From positions 39,210 through 103,209 of the forward strand of contig NZ_BOMB01000027.1 of assembly GCF_016861975.1 (NCBI RefSeq): DNA of 64,000 nt, in the 5' to 3' direction. A program made the translations under genes and the position numbers. The first letter of the stretch is position 1. Every line of letters starts with the position of its first letter. The notes below the pieces were generated by a model. The model was not told the origin of the DNA and searched no databases. It worked only from the letters and a program-made list of their open reading frames with translations. The DNA comes from Actinocatenispora rupis (GTDB lineage: Bacteria; Actinomycetota; Actinomycetes; Mycobacteriales; Micromonosporaceae). Below are positions 33,536 through 42,425 of this stretch, in pieces.

Positions 33536-36500
33536 TCACGGGGCGTCGAGCTCGCTGTCGGCGCCGACGGCCGCGGTACACGGGTCGATCCCGCTGAGCG
33601 CCTCCACCTCGGCGGCGAGGGCGTCGACACCGGGCCGGTCCGCGGTCTGCTCCGTCGCGTACGCCGCGTCCACGGCCTTGCGCGCGGCCGCCCGTGCCGC
33701 GTCCCCGTCCCCGGCCGCCAGCAACGCCTTCGCCAGCGCCCAGTACGCCAGCACGGTGCTGCGGACGTCCTCCGCCGGCGCCTCCACCGCTGCGGCCGCC
33801 CGCGCCACCGCGTCGTCCGTACGCCCGGCGCAGAGCAGCGCCAGCGCGTGCACGGCCCCGGCCTGCCGGCGGGACAGCAGCAGCGCCGGCCGTTCCGGGT
33901 CTTTGTCGACCTCGTCCAGCAGCGCCAGCGCACCCGGCAGGTCGCCCTGCGCCCGCCGCGCCTCCGCGAGCAGTACGGTCGGGCCGACCCGCGCCGCATC
34001 GAGCACGTCGTACGGCTCGACCAGGTCGAGGGTGGCGCGGGCGTCGCGCTCGGCGGCCACCGCGTCCGACCGGTCCAGCTGGCAGAACCCGCGCACCGTG
34101 CGCGCCATGCCCAGCAGCAGCGGGTGACTCGTCTTCTCCCCGTACCGCTCGGCCTCGGTGAGCAGGTCGACCGCCCGGTCGGTACGGCCGAACCCGCGCG
34201 CGACCATCGCCCGCGCCACCAGCGCCAGCCCGCGGCCCCAGTCCTCGCCCATCACCTCGAAGTCCCGGTACGCCCGGTCGGCCGCGCGTTCCGCCTCGGC
34301 CAGCCGGCCCAGCTCGGCGGCGGCGAACGCGGCGACGCTGCGCAACGTACCGACGGCCCAGGTGTCGCCGACCCGCTCGCCGAACGGCAGGAACGCCCGC
34401 GCCAGCCCGTCCGCCTCGGCGAGCCGCCCCGCCAGCAGCCGGCCGAACGCCGTCGTCCCGCGCACCCACGTACGCCCGGTGTCGTCGTCCAGCTCCGCGA
34501 ACAGCTTCGCCGCCCGGCCCAGCGCCGCGTCCGCCCCGGCGAAGTCGCCGCGGCTGGTCGTCACCCAGGCCAGGTGCTGCAACGCCCACGCCTGGTTGCG
34601 CTTGTCGTCCGCCTGCACCGACACCCGGTACGCCTGCGCGATCTCCTCCTCGGCCTCCACGAACCGGCCCGACAGGTAGTCGCTCATGCCGAGCTTGCAC
34701 AGCGTCGCGGCGCGCTGCTGCGGCAGGTCCGCGCTCTCCGCCGCCTGGAGCGCCCCCCGCCACGAGGCCCGCGCCTGCTCCCGGTTCCCGAGCGTCCGGT
34801 ACGCGTCGCCGGCGAGCAGCAGCCCGTCGATCCGTACCGGGTCGCTGATCGCGCCCGCGGCGACCTCCTCGGCCTCCGCCCGCGCCTCGCCGGCCCGACC
34901 CAGCTGGAGCAGCGCCCTCGCCCGTACCAGCCGGTCCGCCGCCGGCAGGCTGCCCCCACCGGTACCGCCGGCGACGCGGGCGGCGCGCCCGGCGAGCTCG
35001 ACCGTACGGCTGGGTTCGCCGTCGGCGAGGGCGCGCGCGGCCATCCGCGACAGCGCCGCGGCACCCAGCGGGGCGACCGACCGCGCGTCCGCGTCGTCGC
35101 GCAGGTTCACCTCGTCGGCCAGCAGCACCGCCTTCTCGGCGTGCTCGGCCACGAACGCGTCGTCCCCGCCGACCTCGCCGTCGAGCGGCCCGTACGTCGA
35201 CTCGGAGTGCACCCGGCGCGACGCCCAGCGGGCCAGCCGGGCATGCCGGTCGGCCAGGTCCGCCTTCCCGATCCCCGCGTACGCCGCCTCGCGCATCAGC
35301 GGCGTCGCGAACGTGTACTCCTCCCGGCCGGCGCGGCGCAGCATGTTGCGCGCGACCAGGTCGTCCAGCGCCTTGTCCAGGTCCGTCTCGGTCAGCGACG
35401 GCGACAGCGACGCCAGCGCCGACGTGGGCACCGTGTCACCCACCACCGCCGCGTCCCGCAGTACGGAGCGGCCGGTGGCGGTCAGCGCGTCGATGCGGGC
35501 CGCGAGTACGGCGGCGAGGTCGCGGGACAGCAGCTGCGCGCCGAGCGAACCGTCCGCCAGCGACCAGCGCACCCGGTCCCCGTCGCCGGGCTCGCTCTCC
35601 TCCACCAGCCGGCCGCGCTCCATCAGCAGCGTCACCAGCTCGGCCAGGTAGAACGGGTTGCCCTGGGCGGTGGCCAGCAGCCGGCTCTCGTCGCCCGCCC
35701 CCAACCGCCCACCACTCAGGTACGCCCGCAGCAGCCGGCCCGCGTCCTCCCCGCGCAGCGCGGGCAGCGGGGCCAGCTCCGCGTCCGGGATCCGGGACAG
35801 CAGCCCCGCCGTACGGGTCAGCTCGGGGCGGCCCATCAGCAGCACGAGCACCGGACCGGTCAGTCGGGAGATCATCGCGCCGAGCGCCTGGAGCGTCTCG
35901 CCGGTCGCGTCGTGTACGTCGTCGACGATGACCACCAGCGGCGACTCGGTGGCCAGCAGGTTGAGCAGGTCGGCGACCGCGGCCGGGACCGCCTCGCCGG
36001 TGTCGCCGCCGGTACCGGCGGGTCGCTCCAGCCGGCCGGGCAGCTCGCCGTGCCCGAGCAGCGCCAGCAGCAGCTCGACCGGCAGCCGCGGCGCGTCGCC
36101 GGTCTGCTTGGCCGCCAACCGGTTCAGCCGGGCCTGCGCGGTGGACCGGCCGCCACCGCGGTGGTTGCCGTCCTCGCGCGACAACCCGGCCGCCTGCCGT
36201 ACGAGGTCGGCGAGCGGCGCCAGCCGCCGGCGCTCCCCGTACGCCTCGCAGCGGACGGACAGTACGCGGGCGCCGTGCTCCGCGGCGCGACGGCCGGCCT
36301 CCGCGGCGAACCGCGACTTGCCGACACCCGCCTCCGCCGTCATCACCAGGACGCGGGGCTGGCCGCGGTCGATGACCTCGTTCAGCCGACCGTCGAAGCG
36401 GCCCGCCTCCGGCTCGCGGCCGATGAACGGCGCCTCGTCGCCGAGGCCGGACCGGGTGCCCGGCGCGTCCCGCAGCCCGAGCAGCTCGTACGTCTCGACC

Positions 36501-37114
36501 GGCTCGCGCTTTCCCTTGAGCCGCAACGGGGGCAGCCGCCGCCACGCCGCCCGCTGCCGGGTCGCGTGGTACGTCGTGGAGCCCGCGTACACGGTGCCGA
36601 CCTGCGCGGCGTCGGCCAGCCGGGCGGCCGTGTTCACCGCGTCCCCGATCACCGTGTACTCCAGGTTCGCCTGGACGCCGGCGACGACGGTGCCGGTGTT
36701 CAACCCGACCCGCAGCCCCAGCGGTACGCCACCGCCCTGCTCGGCGTCCAGCACCCGGCGTACCGCGCGCTGCATGGCGAGGGCGGCGCGGACGGCGCGG
36801 TCGGGGTCGTCCTCGTGCGCGACGGGCGCGCCGAACACGGCCATGATCCCGTCGCCGGTCAGCTTGTCCACGTGCCCGCCGAACGTGGTGACCGCGCCCG
36901 CGAACGCGGCCAGCACCCGGTCGGTCACCGAACTGACCCGCTCCGGGTCCAGGTCCTCGGACCAGGCCGTGAAGTCGGACAGATCGCCGAACAGTACGGT
37001 CACGACGCGCCGCTCGGTCAGCGGCGCGGTCGCCACGGTCGGCAGCCGGCTGCCGCAGTGATGGCAGTAGCGGGCGCCGGGTACGGCGACGGTTCCACAC
37101 ACCGGGCAGGTCAC
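33536..37114 (-). CDS. class III adenylate cyclase fused to AAA ATPase and TPR-like region
   Basis: A 1192-residue cytosolic protein. Residues 1-30 form a zinc ribbon (CPVCG...CHHCG). A class III cyclase domain follows (about 35-215): metal Asp in LFGDLSDFTAW and KLTGDGIMAVFG, adenine-specifying Lys and Thr (EYTVIGDAVN), and transition-state Asn/Arg in VNTAARL. All are present, so cAMP synthesis is expected. Next is an AAA-type ATPase (Walker A AEAGVGKSRF, Walker B-like LVVIVDDVHD) and a long helical TPR-like region to the C-terminus. The type is common in Actinobacteria (for example Rv1358-like) and its stimulus is unknown. GTG 37114 overlaps the stop of the MBL hydrolase gene. Confidence 0.93.
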   Translation of the reverse strand: MTCPVCGTVAVPGARYCHHCGSRLPTVATAPLTERRVVTVLFGDLSDFTAWSEDLDPERVSSVTDRVLAAFAGAVTTFGGHVDKLTGDGIMAVFGAPVAHEDDPDRAVRAALAMQRAVRRVLDAEQGGGVPLGLRVGLNTGTVVAGVQANLEYTVIGDAVNTAARLADAAQVGTVYAGSTTYHATRQRAAWRRLPPLRLKGKREPVETYELLGLRDAPGTRSGLGDEAPFIGREPEAGRFDGRLNEVIDRGQPRVLVMTAEAGVGKSRFAAEAGRRAAEHGARVLSVRCEAYGERRRLAPLADLVRQAAGLSREDGNHRGGGRSTAQARLNRLAAKQTGDAPRLPVELLLALLGHGELPGRLERPAGTGGDTGEAVPAAVADLLNLLATESPLVVIVDDVHDATGETLQALGAMISRLTGPVLVLLMGRPELTRTAGLLSRIPDAELAPLPALRGEDAGRLLRAYLSGGRLGAGDESRLLATAQGNPFYLAELVTLLMERGRLVEESEPGDGDRVRWSLADGSLGAQLLSRDLAAVLAARIDALTATGRSVLRDAAVVGDTVPTSALASLSPSLTETDLDKALDDLVARNMLRRAGREEYTFATPLMREAAYAGIGKADLADRHARLARWASRRVHSESTYGPLDGEVGGDDAFVAEHAEKAVLLADEVNLRDDADARSVAPLGAAALSRMAARALADGEPSRTVELAGRAARVAGGTGGGSLPAADRLVRARALLQLGRAGEARAEAEEVAAGAISDPVRIDGLLLAGDAYRTLGNREQARASWRGALQAAESADLPQQRAATLCKLGMSDYLSGRFVEAEEEIAQAYRVSVQADDKRNQAWALQHLAWVTTSRGDFAGADAALGRAAKLFAELDDDTGRTWVRGTTAFGRLLAGRLAEADGLARAFLPFGERVGDTWAVGTLRSVAAFAAAELGRLAEAERAADRAYRDFEVMGEDWGRGLALVARAMVARGFGRTDRAVDLLTEAERYGEKTSHPLLLGMARTVRGFCQLDRSDAVAAERDARATLDLVEPYDVLDAARVGPTVLLAEARRAQGDLPGALALLDEVDKDPERPALLLSRRQAGAVHALALLCAGRTDDAVARAAAAVEAPAEDVRSTVLAYWALAKALLAAGDGDAARAAARKAVDAAYATEQTADRPGVDALAAEVEALSGIDPCTAAVGADSELDAP

Positions 37115-37959
37115 GTGCGGTCCAACGGCTCGGGGGGCCGAATGTGTTCCCGGTCACCCAGGTACGCCAGCTGTGCGCGCACCGTCAGCTCGGCCGCCGG
37201 CCGTACGCCGGGGTCGACGTCCGGGTAGACCGCGTCGACCACGCCGTCCACCCCGGACGCGCCGGCCGCCAGCGCGGCACGTACCTGGTCGAGGCGGGCG
37301 GTGCGGTGCGCGAGGTAGAAGTCGGCCGCGGCGGCGCAGTCGGCGAGCGCCGGCCCGTGCCCCGGCAGCGCCGGTACGCCGGCCAGCGCGCCCAACCGGG
37401 CCAAACTCGCCAGGTACGCACCGAGGTCGCCGTCCGGCCACATGACCACCGTGGTGCCGGCACCCAGCACGGTGTCGCCGGTCAGGACGCCCACCGGCGC
37501 ATCGGCGCCGACCACGAAGCACAGCGAGTCGCGGGTGTGGCCGGGCGTGGCCAGCACCCCGATCCGCAGCCCGGCCGCCTCGACCACCGCGCCGTCCACC
37601 GGCGACTCGTCGGCCAGCGCCGGATCGGCCGCCACCACCCGCGCCCCGGTACGGTCCCGGAACCGCGCCAGCCCCTCGACGTGGTCCGGGTGCCCGTGCG
37701 TGACGAGTACGAGGGAGGGGTGCTCGGCGGCGAGCGCGGCCAGGTGCTCCTCGTCGGCCGGGCCCGGATCGACCACGACGCAGTCCGCGGCGCCCGGCGC
37801 GCGCAGTACCCACGAGTTGGTCCCGGTGAGGGTCATCGGGCCCGGGTTCGGGGCCAGCACCCGGGTGGCCCAGTCCGGCAGATCGGACAGGACGGCGCTG
37901 GCCGGGTCGGTCAGGCGGGCCCCCACCCGGGGGCCGACCGTACGATCCTCCGTGCCCAC
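37111..37959 (-). CDS. MBL-fold metallohydrolase
   Basis: A 282-residue metallo-beta-lactamase-fold protein with LVTHGHPDHVEGL (THxHxDH), ATPGHTRDSLCF, LTGDTVLG and PALPGHGPAL metal-binding blocks. It is the Rv3677c counterpart by position and resembles LACTB2-like hydrolases/endoribonucleases. GTG 37959 follows TACGAT by 7 nt, so a leaderless start is likely; ATG 38010 in the same frame is the alternative. It overlaps the downstream cyclase gene by GTGA. Confidence 0.88.
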   Translation of the reverse strand: MGTEDRTVGPRVGARLTDPASAVLSDLPDWATRVLAPNPGPMTLTGTNSWVLRAPGAADCVVVDPGPADEEHLAALAAEHPSLVLVTHGHPDHVEGLARFRDRTGARVVAADPALADESPVDGAVVEAAGLRIGVLATPGHTRDSLCFVVGADAPVGVLTGDTVLGAGTTVVMWPDGDLGAYLASLARLGALAGVPALPGHGPALADCAAAADFYLAHRTARLDQVRAALAAGASGVDGVVDAVYPDVDPGVRPAAELTVRAQLAYLGDREHIRPPEPLDRT

Positions 37960-37966
37960 GGCAGTG

Positions 37967-37972
37967 ATCGTA
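37967..37972 (-). promoter_or_regulatory. -10 hexamer of a leaderless promoter (TACGAT, minus strand)
   Basis: TACGAT ends 7 nt before GTG 37959. Confidence 0.5.
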
Positions 37973-38146
37973 CGGCGCGAGACGCCGATCACCCACAGCC
38001 CGTCCGACATCCGACCACCAGGCGGGGGTACCGGTCGCCGGACGGTGCGGTGGTTCGTCCGGTCATTCCGGACGGGCCCGGCGATCCCACCCTGCGCCGG
38101 GCGCGCGCTGTGCATCCGCTCCGGGTTTCCCGACCGCCGGAACGGT

Positions 38147-38605
38147 TCAGCCCGCGACGCGGACGATCAGCTCGACCTCGACCGGCGTGCCCTTCGGCAG
38201 CTCCGCCACGCCGACCGCGCTGCGGGCGTGCCGGCCGGCGTCGCCGAACACGGCGCCCAGCAGCTCGCTCGCCCCGTTGATCACCGCCGGCTGGTCCGTG
38301 TACCCGGGCGCCGAGGCGACGAACCCGGTCACCTTCACGACCTGACGTACGGAGTCGAGGTCGACGACGGAGGCGACGGCGGCGAGGCCGTTGAGCGCGC
38401 AGAGCCGCGCCAGCTCGGCCGCCCGCTCGGTACTCACCTCGGCGCCCACCTTGCCCGTGGCGGGCAGCACGCCGTCGACGAATGGCAGCTGACCGGACAC
38501 GTACACGTGGTCGCCGTCGACGAGGGCCGGCACGTACGCCGCGACCGGCGCGGCCACCTCGGGCAGCGTCAGGCCCAGCTCGGCCAGCCGGTCCGCCACC
38601 GCCAT
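38147..38605 (-). CDS. RidA/YjgF family protein
   Basis: A 152-residue RidA-superfamily protein, the Rv3678c counterpart by position. Segments YVSGQLPFVDG, LNGLAAVAS, FVASAPGYTDQPAVINGAS and GVAELPKGTPVEVELI mark the family; the Arg of archetypal RidA is at RSAVGV. RidA hydrolyses reactive enamine/imine intermediates released by PLP enzymes such as threonine dehydratase, one of which is encoded at 4985. ATG 38605 overlaps the stop of the DUF4177 gene (TGATG). Confidence 0.9.
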   Translation of the reverse strand: MAVADRLAELGLTLPEVAAPVAAYVPALVDGDHVYVSGQLPFVDGVLPATGKVGAEVSTERAAELARLCALNGLAAVASVVDLDSVRQVVKVTGFVASAPGYTDQPAVINGASELLGAVFGDAGRHARSAVGVAELPKGTPVEVELIVRVAG

Positions 38606-38766
38606 CAGGACTGCTCCACCGGACGCTTGAGGTACGCGACGAGGCTCTCCGGGTTGGGGCCCGGGATCACCGCGACCAGCTCCCACCCGTCCGAGCCCCA
38701 GTTGTCCAGGATCTGCTTGGTGGCGTGCACGAGCAGCGGCACCGTCTGGTATTCCCATTTCTGCAT
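38605..38766 (-). CDS. DUF4177 family small protein
   Basis: A 53-residue protein beginning MQKWEYQTVPLLVH with WGSDGWELVAVIPGP, the hallmark of DUF4177, and corresponding to Rv3678A by position. Its function is unknown. It overlaps ridA by TGATG, so both form one operon. ATG 38766 is preceded by TAAGCT at leaderless spacing; the first base of that hexamer is the end of a MITE-like element, so the insertion helped build this promoter. Confidence 0.85.
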   Translation of the reverse strand: MQKWEYQTVPLLVHATKQILDNWGSDGWELVAVIPGPNPESLVAYLKRPVEQS

Positions 38767-38772
38767 GGCGCC

Positions 38773-38778
38773 AGCTTA
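38773..38778 (-). promoter_or_regulatory. -10 hexamer (TAAGCT, minus strand) overlapping a MITE-like element
   Basis: TAAGCT ends 6 nt before ATG 38766. Its T is contributed by base 38778, the terminal base of the element; everything upstream, including any -35 region, is element sequence. Confidence 0.5.
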
Positions 38779-38945
38779 GAGGTCCTACCAGAAGGGCGTC
38801 GGATGGCTGGTGAGGCTCAGGGCGGGGCTGCCAAGGCGGAGGTGCAGTCGCATACCGGTGTTGTACGTGAGCGACTGTGCCGGCAACGTCGGCAGCGTCG
38901 TCCTGAGTCCGCCAGGCGCCGACAGTCCTTTCTGTCAGGACCTCT
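38778..38945. mobile_element. MITE-like palindromic element, copy B
   Basis: A 168-bp element, the reverse complement of copy A at 17341-17504, ~95 % identical by eye with a 4-nt insertion beside the centre. Its outer 9 bp are AGAGGTCCT and AGGACCTCT; 19-bp ends differ from each other at three sites. No coding frame is credible. It lies between the divergent DUF4177 gene and the gene at 39039, immediately against the former's -10 hexamer. No target duplication is evident. Confidence 0.8.
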
Positions 38946-39025
38946 CAGGACGTGCCCGGCGGCCCCTCCGGCCGACCGCGCCACCCCGCCCGGCGTCGGG
39001 GCCGGACCGCGTCGCGCCGAGCGCT

Positions 39026-39031
39026 TAGGGT
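39026..39031 (+). promoter_or_regulatory. -10 hexamer of a leaderless promoter (TAGGGT)
   Basis: TAGGGT ends 7 nt before ATG 39039. Confidence 0.5.
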
Positions 39032-39038
39032 GTTGACC

Positions 39039-39551
39039 ATGGCCACCGACGTACCGCCCGCCCCCCAGTTCGGGTACGGCACGCCGCACCCGCCGGCACC
39101 CCCGCGTACCCGGGGCGGCACGGTGACGGTGGTGGTGCTGATCGGCGTCATCCTGCTGTGCCTCGGCCTCGGTACGACGGGATACCTCCTGGTCGGGCGG
39201 GTGCCCGCGGGCGGGGCGAGCCCGGCGGCGGCGGCGAGCGGGCTGCTGGACGCCGTCTTCCACGAGCAGAACGTCGACACCGCCAACCGGTACGTGTGCG
39301 CCCAGCAGCGCGACGCGAACTCGGTCAAGCAGCTCATCACCGAGGCCGCCCGGTACCAGGGCAAGGGCAGTGGCGTGACGTGGACGGCGCCAAAGCAGAC
39401 CAGCCACGACGACGACAAGGCCCAGGTCACGTCGACGCTCACGCTCAAGCGCACGGTGGACGGCCAGTCGCAGAGCGCGCACCAGACGTGGACGTTCCAG
39501 ACCGTGGACGAGCACGGCTGGCGGGTCTGCTCCATCCGTACGCGCAGCTGA
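39039..39551 (+). CDS. hypothetical membrane-anchored protein with NTF2/DUF4878-like domain
   Basis: A 170-residue protein: Pro-rich cytoplasmic N-terminus (1-26), one membrane helix (about 28-52) and an extracytoplasmic domain (65-170). The domain pattern (AAASGLLDAVFHEQ...TANRYVC early, a final WTFQTVDEHGWRVCSI strand) resembles the DUF4878/lumazine-binding-like NTF2 fold with two cysteines. I do not recognise a specific family and assign no function. It stands 61 bp upstream of the ArsA-like pair on the same strand. Confidence 0.75.
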   Translation: MATDVPPAPQFGYGTPHPPAPPRTRGGTVTVVVLIGVILLCLGLGTTGYLLVGRVPAGGASPAAAASGLLDAVFHEQNVDTANRYVCAQQRDANSVKQLITEAARYQGKGSGVTWTAPKQTSHDDDKAQVTSTLTLKRTVDGQSQSAHQTWTFQTVDEHGWRVCSIRTRS

Positions 39552-39599
39552 GGGCGCGCGGCGGGCGGCAGGTGGCCGTACCCGCAGGCGACCCACGGG

Positions 39600-39605
39600 T
39601 ACGCT
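39600..39605 (+). promoter_or_regulatory. -10 hexamer of a leaderless promoter (TACGCT)
   Basis: TACGCT ends 7 nt before GTG 39613. Confidence 0.5.
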
Positions 39606-39612
39606 CGGCAGC

Positions 39613-40614
39613 GTGCCGCGATCACCCCAGCCTCCCGGGCAGTCCGGTGCCCCGGGCTGGCCGCGGGCCCGGCTGCACGTCGTGACCGGCAAGGGCGGCA
39701 CCGGCAAGACCACCGTCGCCGGCGCGTTGGCGCTGGCGCTGGCCGCCGACGGCCGCCGCACCCTCGTCGTCGAGGTCGAGGGCCGGCAGGGCCTGGCGCA
39801 GCTGTTCGACACCCCGCCCCTGCCGTACCAGGAGCGGCGGATCGCGGTGGCGCCCGGCGGCGGCGAGGTGCGCGCGCTGGCGGTGGACGTCGAGGAGGCG
39901 CTGCTCGACTACCTCGACATGTTCTACCGGCTGGGCGGCGCGGGCCGGGCGCTCCAGCGGCTCGGCGCGGTCGACTTCGCCACCACGATCGCTCCCGGCC
40001 TGCGGGACGTACTGCTGACCGGCAAGGTCAAGGAGGCCGTCACCCGCACCACGCGGACCGGCGACCGCACCCGGGCGTACGACGCGGTCGTGCTGGACGC
40101 GCCGCCCACCGGCCGCATCGCCCGGTTCCTGAACGTCACGGCCGAGACGGCGAAGCTGGCCAAGGTCGGCCCGATCAAGACGCAGAGCGAGGGTGTCTCG
40201 GCGATCCTGCGGTCGCCGATGACCGCGGTGCACGTGGTCACGCTGCTGGAGGAGATGCCGGTACAGGAGACGGCGGACGCCGCGGCCGAGCTGGCCGGGC
40301 TGGGCCTGCCGGTCGGCGCGGTGATCGTCAACGGCACCCGCCCGCCGCTGCTGTCCGGCAGGGTCACGCAGGCGGAGATCCGCCGCGGGCTGGTCGCCGC
40401 CGGCCTCCCCGCCGACCGTACGACGGTGGCCGGGCTGGCCGCGGAGGCCGGTGCGTACCGGACGCGGCTGGCGCTGGAGTCCCGGCTCCGCGACGAGCTG
40501 ACCGGCCTCGGCCACCTGATGCTCGAACTCCCGCTGCTGCCCGACGGCATCGACCTCTCCGGCCTGTACTCGCTGGCCGCGTCCCTCACGAAGCAGGGGG
40601 TCGTCGCACCGTGA
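39613..40614 (+). CDS. ArsA/Get3-family ATPase, first of a pair
   Basis: A 333-residue P-loop ATPase of the ArsA/GET3 class with deviant Walker A TGKGGTGKTTVAG and switch VVLDAPPTGRIARFL. It is the Rv3679 counterpart by position. The tandem pair in Actinobacteria is annotated as anion-transporting ATPase, but the conserved link with WhiB4 and PonA2 suggests an envelope or tail-anchored-protein role; a mycobacterial pair is reported as a redox-linked heterodimer. GTG start with leaderless hexamer. It overlaps the second ATPase by GTGA, which implies equal synthesis of both. Confidence 0.88.
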   Translation: MPRSPQPPGQSGAPGWPRARLHVVTGKGGTGKTTVAGALALALAADGRRTLVVEVEGRQGLAQLFDTPPLPYQERRIAVAPGGGEVRALAVDVEEALLDYLDMFYRLGGAGRALQRLGAVDFATTIAPGLRDVLLTGKVKEAVTRTTRTGDRTRAYDAVVLDAPPTGRIARFLNVTAETAKLAKVGPIKTQSEGVSAILRSPMTAVHVVTLLEEMPVQETADAAAELAGLGLPVGAVIVNGTRPPLLSGRVTQAEIRRGLVAAGLPADRTTVAGLAAEAGAYRTRLALESRLRDELTGLGHLMLELPLLPDGIDLSGLYSLAASLTKQGVVAP

Positions 40615-41783
40615 GTACGGAGGAGAAGACCGAGGGCGCGGTGTCGAGCCGCCCGGTCGGGCCGCCGACGCTGGACGTCGACGCGATCGTGAACGACCCG
40701 TCCATCCGGATCGTGGTGTGCTGCGGCGCGGGCGGCGTGGGCAAGACGACCACGGCGGCGGCGCTGGCGTTGCGCGCGGCGGAGGCCGGCCGGCGCACCG
40801 TCGTACTGACGATCGACCCGGCGCGCCGGCTGGCGCAGTCCATGGGCCTGACCGAGCTGGACAACGCACCACGTCCGGTACCGGACGTGGACACGTCGGC
40901 CGGCGGCGAGCTGTACGCGATGATGCTGGACATGAAGCGCACCTTCGACGAGGTGGTGCTCGCGCACACCGACCCGGCGAAGGCGGCGGAGATCTTCGCG
41001 AACCCCTTCTACCAGGCCATGTCGTCCACGTTCGCGGGGACGCAGGAGTACATGGCGATGGAGAAGTTGAGCCAGCTACGCGCGACGGACCGGTGGGACC
41101 TGATCGTGGTGGACACCCCACCGTCCCGGTCCGCGCTCGACTTCCTGGACGCGCCGCAGCACCTGGCGAAGTTCCTGGACGGCCGGATGCTGCGGCTGCT
41201 GCTCGTCCCGGCGCGTACCGGTGGGCGCAGCGTGCTGCGGCTGATGACCGCGTCGTTCTCGCTGGTGGGGCGGGCGTTCACGAAGGTGCTCGGCACGGAG
41301 CTGATCTCCGACGTGTCGACGTTCGTGTCGTCGCTGGACTCGACGTTCGGCGGGTTCCGGCAGCGGGCCGAGCGCACGTACCGGGTACTGCAGGCCCGGG
41401 AGACCGCTTTCCTCCTGGTGGCCGCGCCCGAACCGGACGCCATCCGGGAGGCCACGTACTTCGCGGAGCGGCTCGCCGCCGACCACATGCCGCTGCACGG
41501 CCTCGTCCTGAACCGGGTGCACGAGGTCGCCGCACCCGCGCTGTCGGTCGAGCGCAGCCTCGGCGCGGCCGAGTCACTCGACGACGACGCCGCGACCACC
41601 GCGGCCGTCCTGCGCATCCACGCCGCGCTCCGCCGCCGGGTCGAACGCGAGCGCCAGGTCGCCGACCGCTTCGCGCACGCCCACCCGTCCGTACCGCTGT
41701 CGGCGGTGCCGGCGCTGGCCGAGGACGTCCACGACCTCACCGGGCTGCGCGCCGTCGGCGCCGCCCTCGCCGACGCGCACTGA
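40611..41783 (+). CDS. ArsA/Get3-family ATPase, second of a pair
   Basis: A 390-residue P-loop ATPase, the Rv3680 counterpart: Walker A CCGAGGVGKTTTAAA and LIVVDTPPSRSALDFLD. The deviant KTT lysine and the second conserved Lys of the signature GKG are partly changed (GAGG), as is usual for this partner. It is coupled by GTGA overlap to the first ATPase and is followed by a terminator at 41829. Confidence 0.88.
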   Translation: MSTEEKTEGAVSSRPVGPPTLDVDAIVNDPSIRIVVCCGAGGVGKTTTAAALALRAAEAGRRTVVLTIDPARRLAQSMGLTELDNAPRPVPDVDTSAGGELYAMMLDMKRTFDEVVLAHTDPAKAAEIFANPFYQAMSSTFAGTQEYMAMEKLSQLRATDRWDLIVVDTPPSRSALDFLDAPQHLAKFLDGRMLRLLLVPARTGGRSVLRLMTASFSLVGRAFTKVLGTELISDVSTFVSSLDSTFGGFRQRAERTYRVLQARETAFLLVAAPEPDAIREATYFAERLAADHMPLHGLVLNRVHEVAAPALSVERSLGAAESLDDDAATTAAVLRIHAALRRRVERERQVADRFAHAHPSVPLSAVPALAEDVHDLTGLRAVGAALADAH

Positions 41784-41828
41784 CCCGCTTTCCCTTACGT
41801 ACCAAGGGATCGGTGGTGGGCAGGGAAA

Positions 41829-41854
41829 CGCCCGGCCGGGTCGCCGGCCGGGCG
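41829..41854 (+). terminator. hairpin terminator after the ArsA-like pair
   Basis: CGCCCGGCCGG pairs perfectly with CCGGCCGGGCG around GTCG. It also faces the convergent whiB gene. Confidence 0.75.
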
Positions 41855-42013
41855 TCGTGTACGTCGTGTCGGCCGCCGGGTGGCAGCTCCACGGTCCGTG
41901 ACGATTCCCCCCGTACGGACCGGTGTGGTTCGCGTCCGACACGATCTCCGGTGTGTCCCCCGCCGTACCGTCCGGTGTCGGGCCCCCTGCCCGGCAGCGT
42001 CCGGTGCGGCTCG

Positions 42014-42316
42014 TCAGCCGGCCAGTGCTGCGGTGACCGGCGTCCGCTGGTTCTTCAACGCCGCTTCGAATACCGATCGCCAGCTTCGTACCTGCGGGTG
42101 TCGGCGCAGCAGTGCCCGCCGCTCCCGCTCGGTCATGCCGCCCCACACGCCGAACTCGATCCGGTTGTCGAGTGCGTCCGCGAGGCACTCGAACCGGACC
42201 GGGCACGACCGGCAGATCCGCTTGGCAATGTTCTGTTCCGCCCCCTGTACGAACAGTGCGTCCGGGTCCCCATCCCGACACGCGGCACTAGTTGCCCATT
42301 CGGCGTTCAGCCCCAT
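42014..42316 (-). CDS. WhiB-family iron-sulphur regulator (WhiB4-like)
   Basis: A 100-residue WhiB protein with the four cluster cysteines Cys13, Cys35, Cys38 and Cys44 (CxxC as CRSC) and the turn GVWGGMTERERRALLRR that contacts sigma factor and DNA. Its place between the ArsA-like pair and ponA2 matches whiB4 (Rv3681c), an oxygen/redox-responsive regulator in mycobacteria. ATG 42316 follows AAGAGGGGGGTC. A candidate promoter lies at 42396-42425. Confidence 0.92.
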   Translation of the reverse strand: MGLNAEWATSAACRDGDPDALFVQGAEQNIAKRICRSCPVRFECLADALDNRIEFGVWGGMTERERRALLRRHPQVRSWRSVFEAALKNQRTPVTAALAG

Positions 42317-42395
42317 AACCCAAGACCCCCCTCTTGGTCCCCCTGACGTGACCCTGACGGGCCCGCTGGTGTGGGTTGGAGCTGCCCCCGTGCGC

Positions 42396-42425
42396 AGACT
42401 AAGTAGTCCACGGCCCCAACCACAA
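42396..42425 (-). promoter_or_regulatory. candidate whiB promoter
   Basis: On the minus strand TTGTGG (42425-42420), 18 bp, TAGTCT (42401-42396). It would give a leader of about 70 nt with a purine-rich ribosome site. Confidence 0.4.

Noticed and set aside
32999..37228. 1409-codon open frame on the plus strand
   Set aside because: Antisense of the adenylate cyclase-ATPase, whose catalytic motifs are clear on the other strand.
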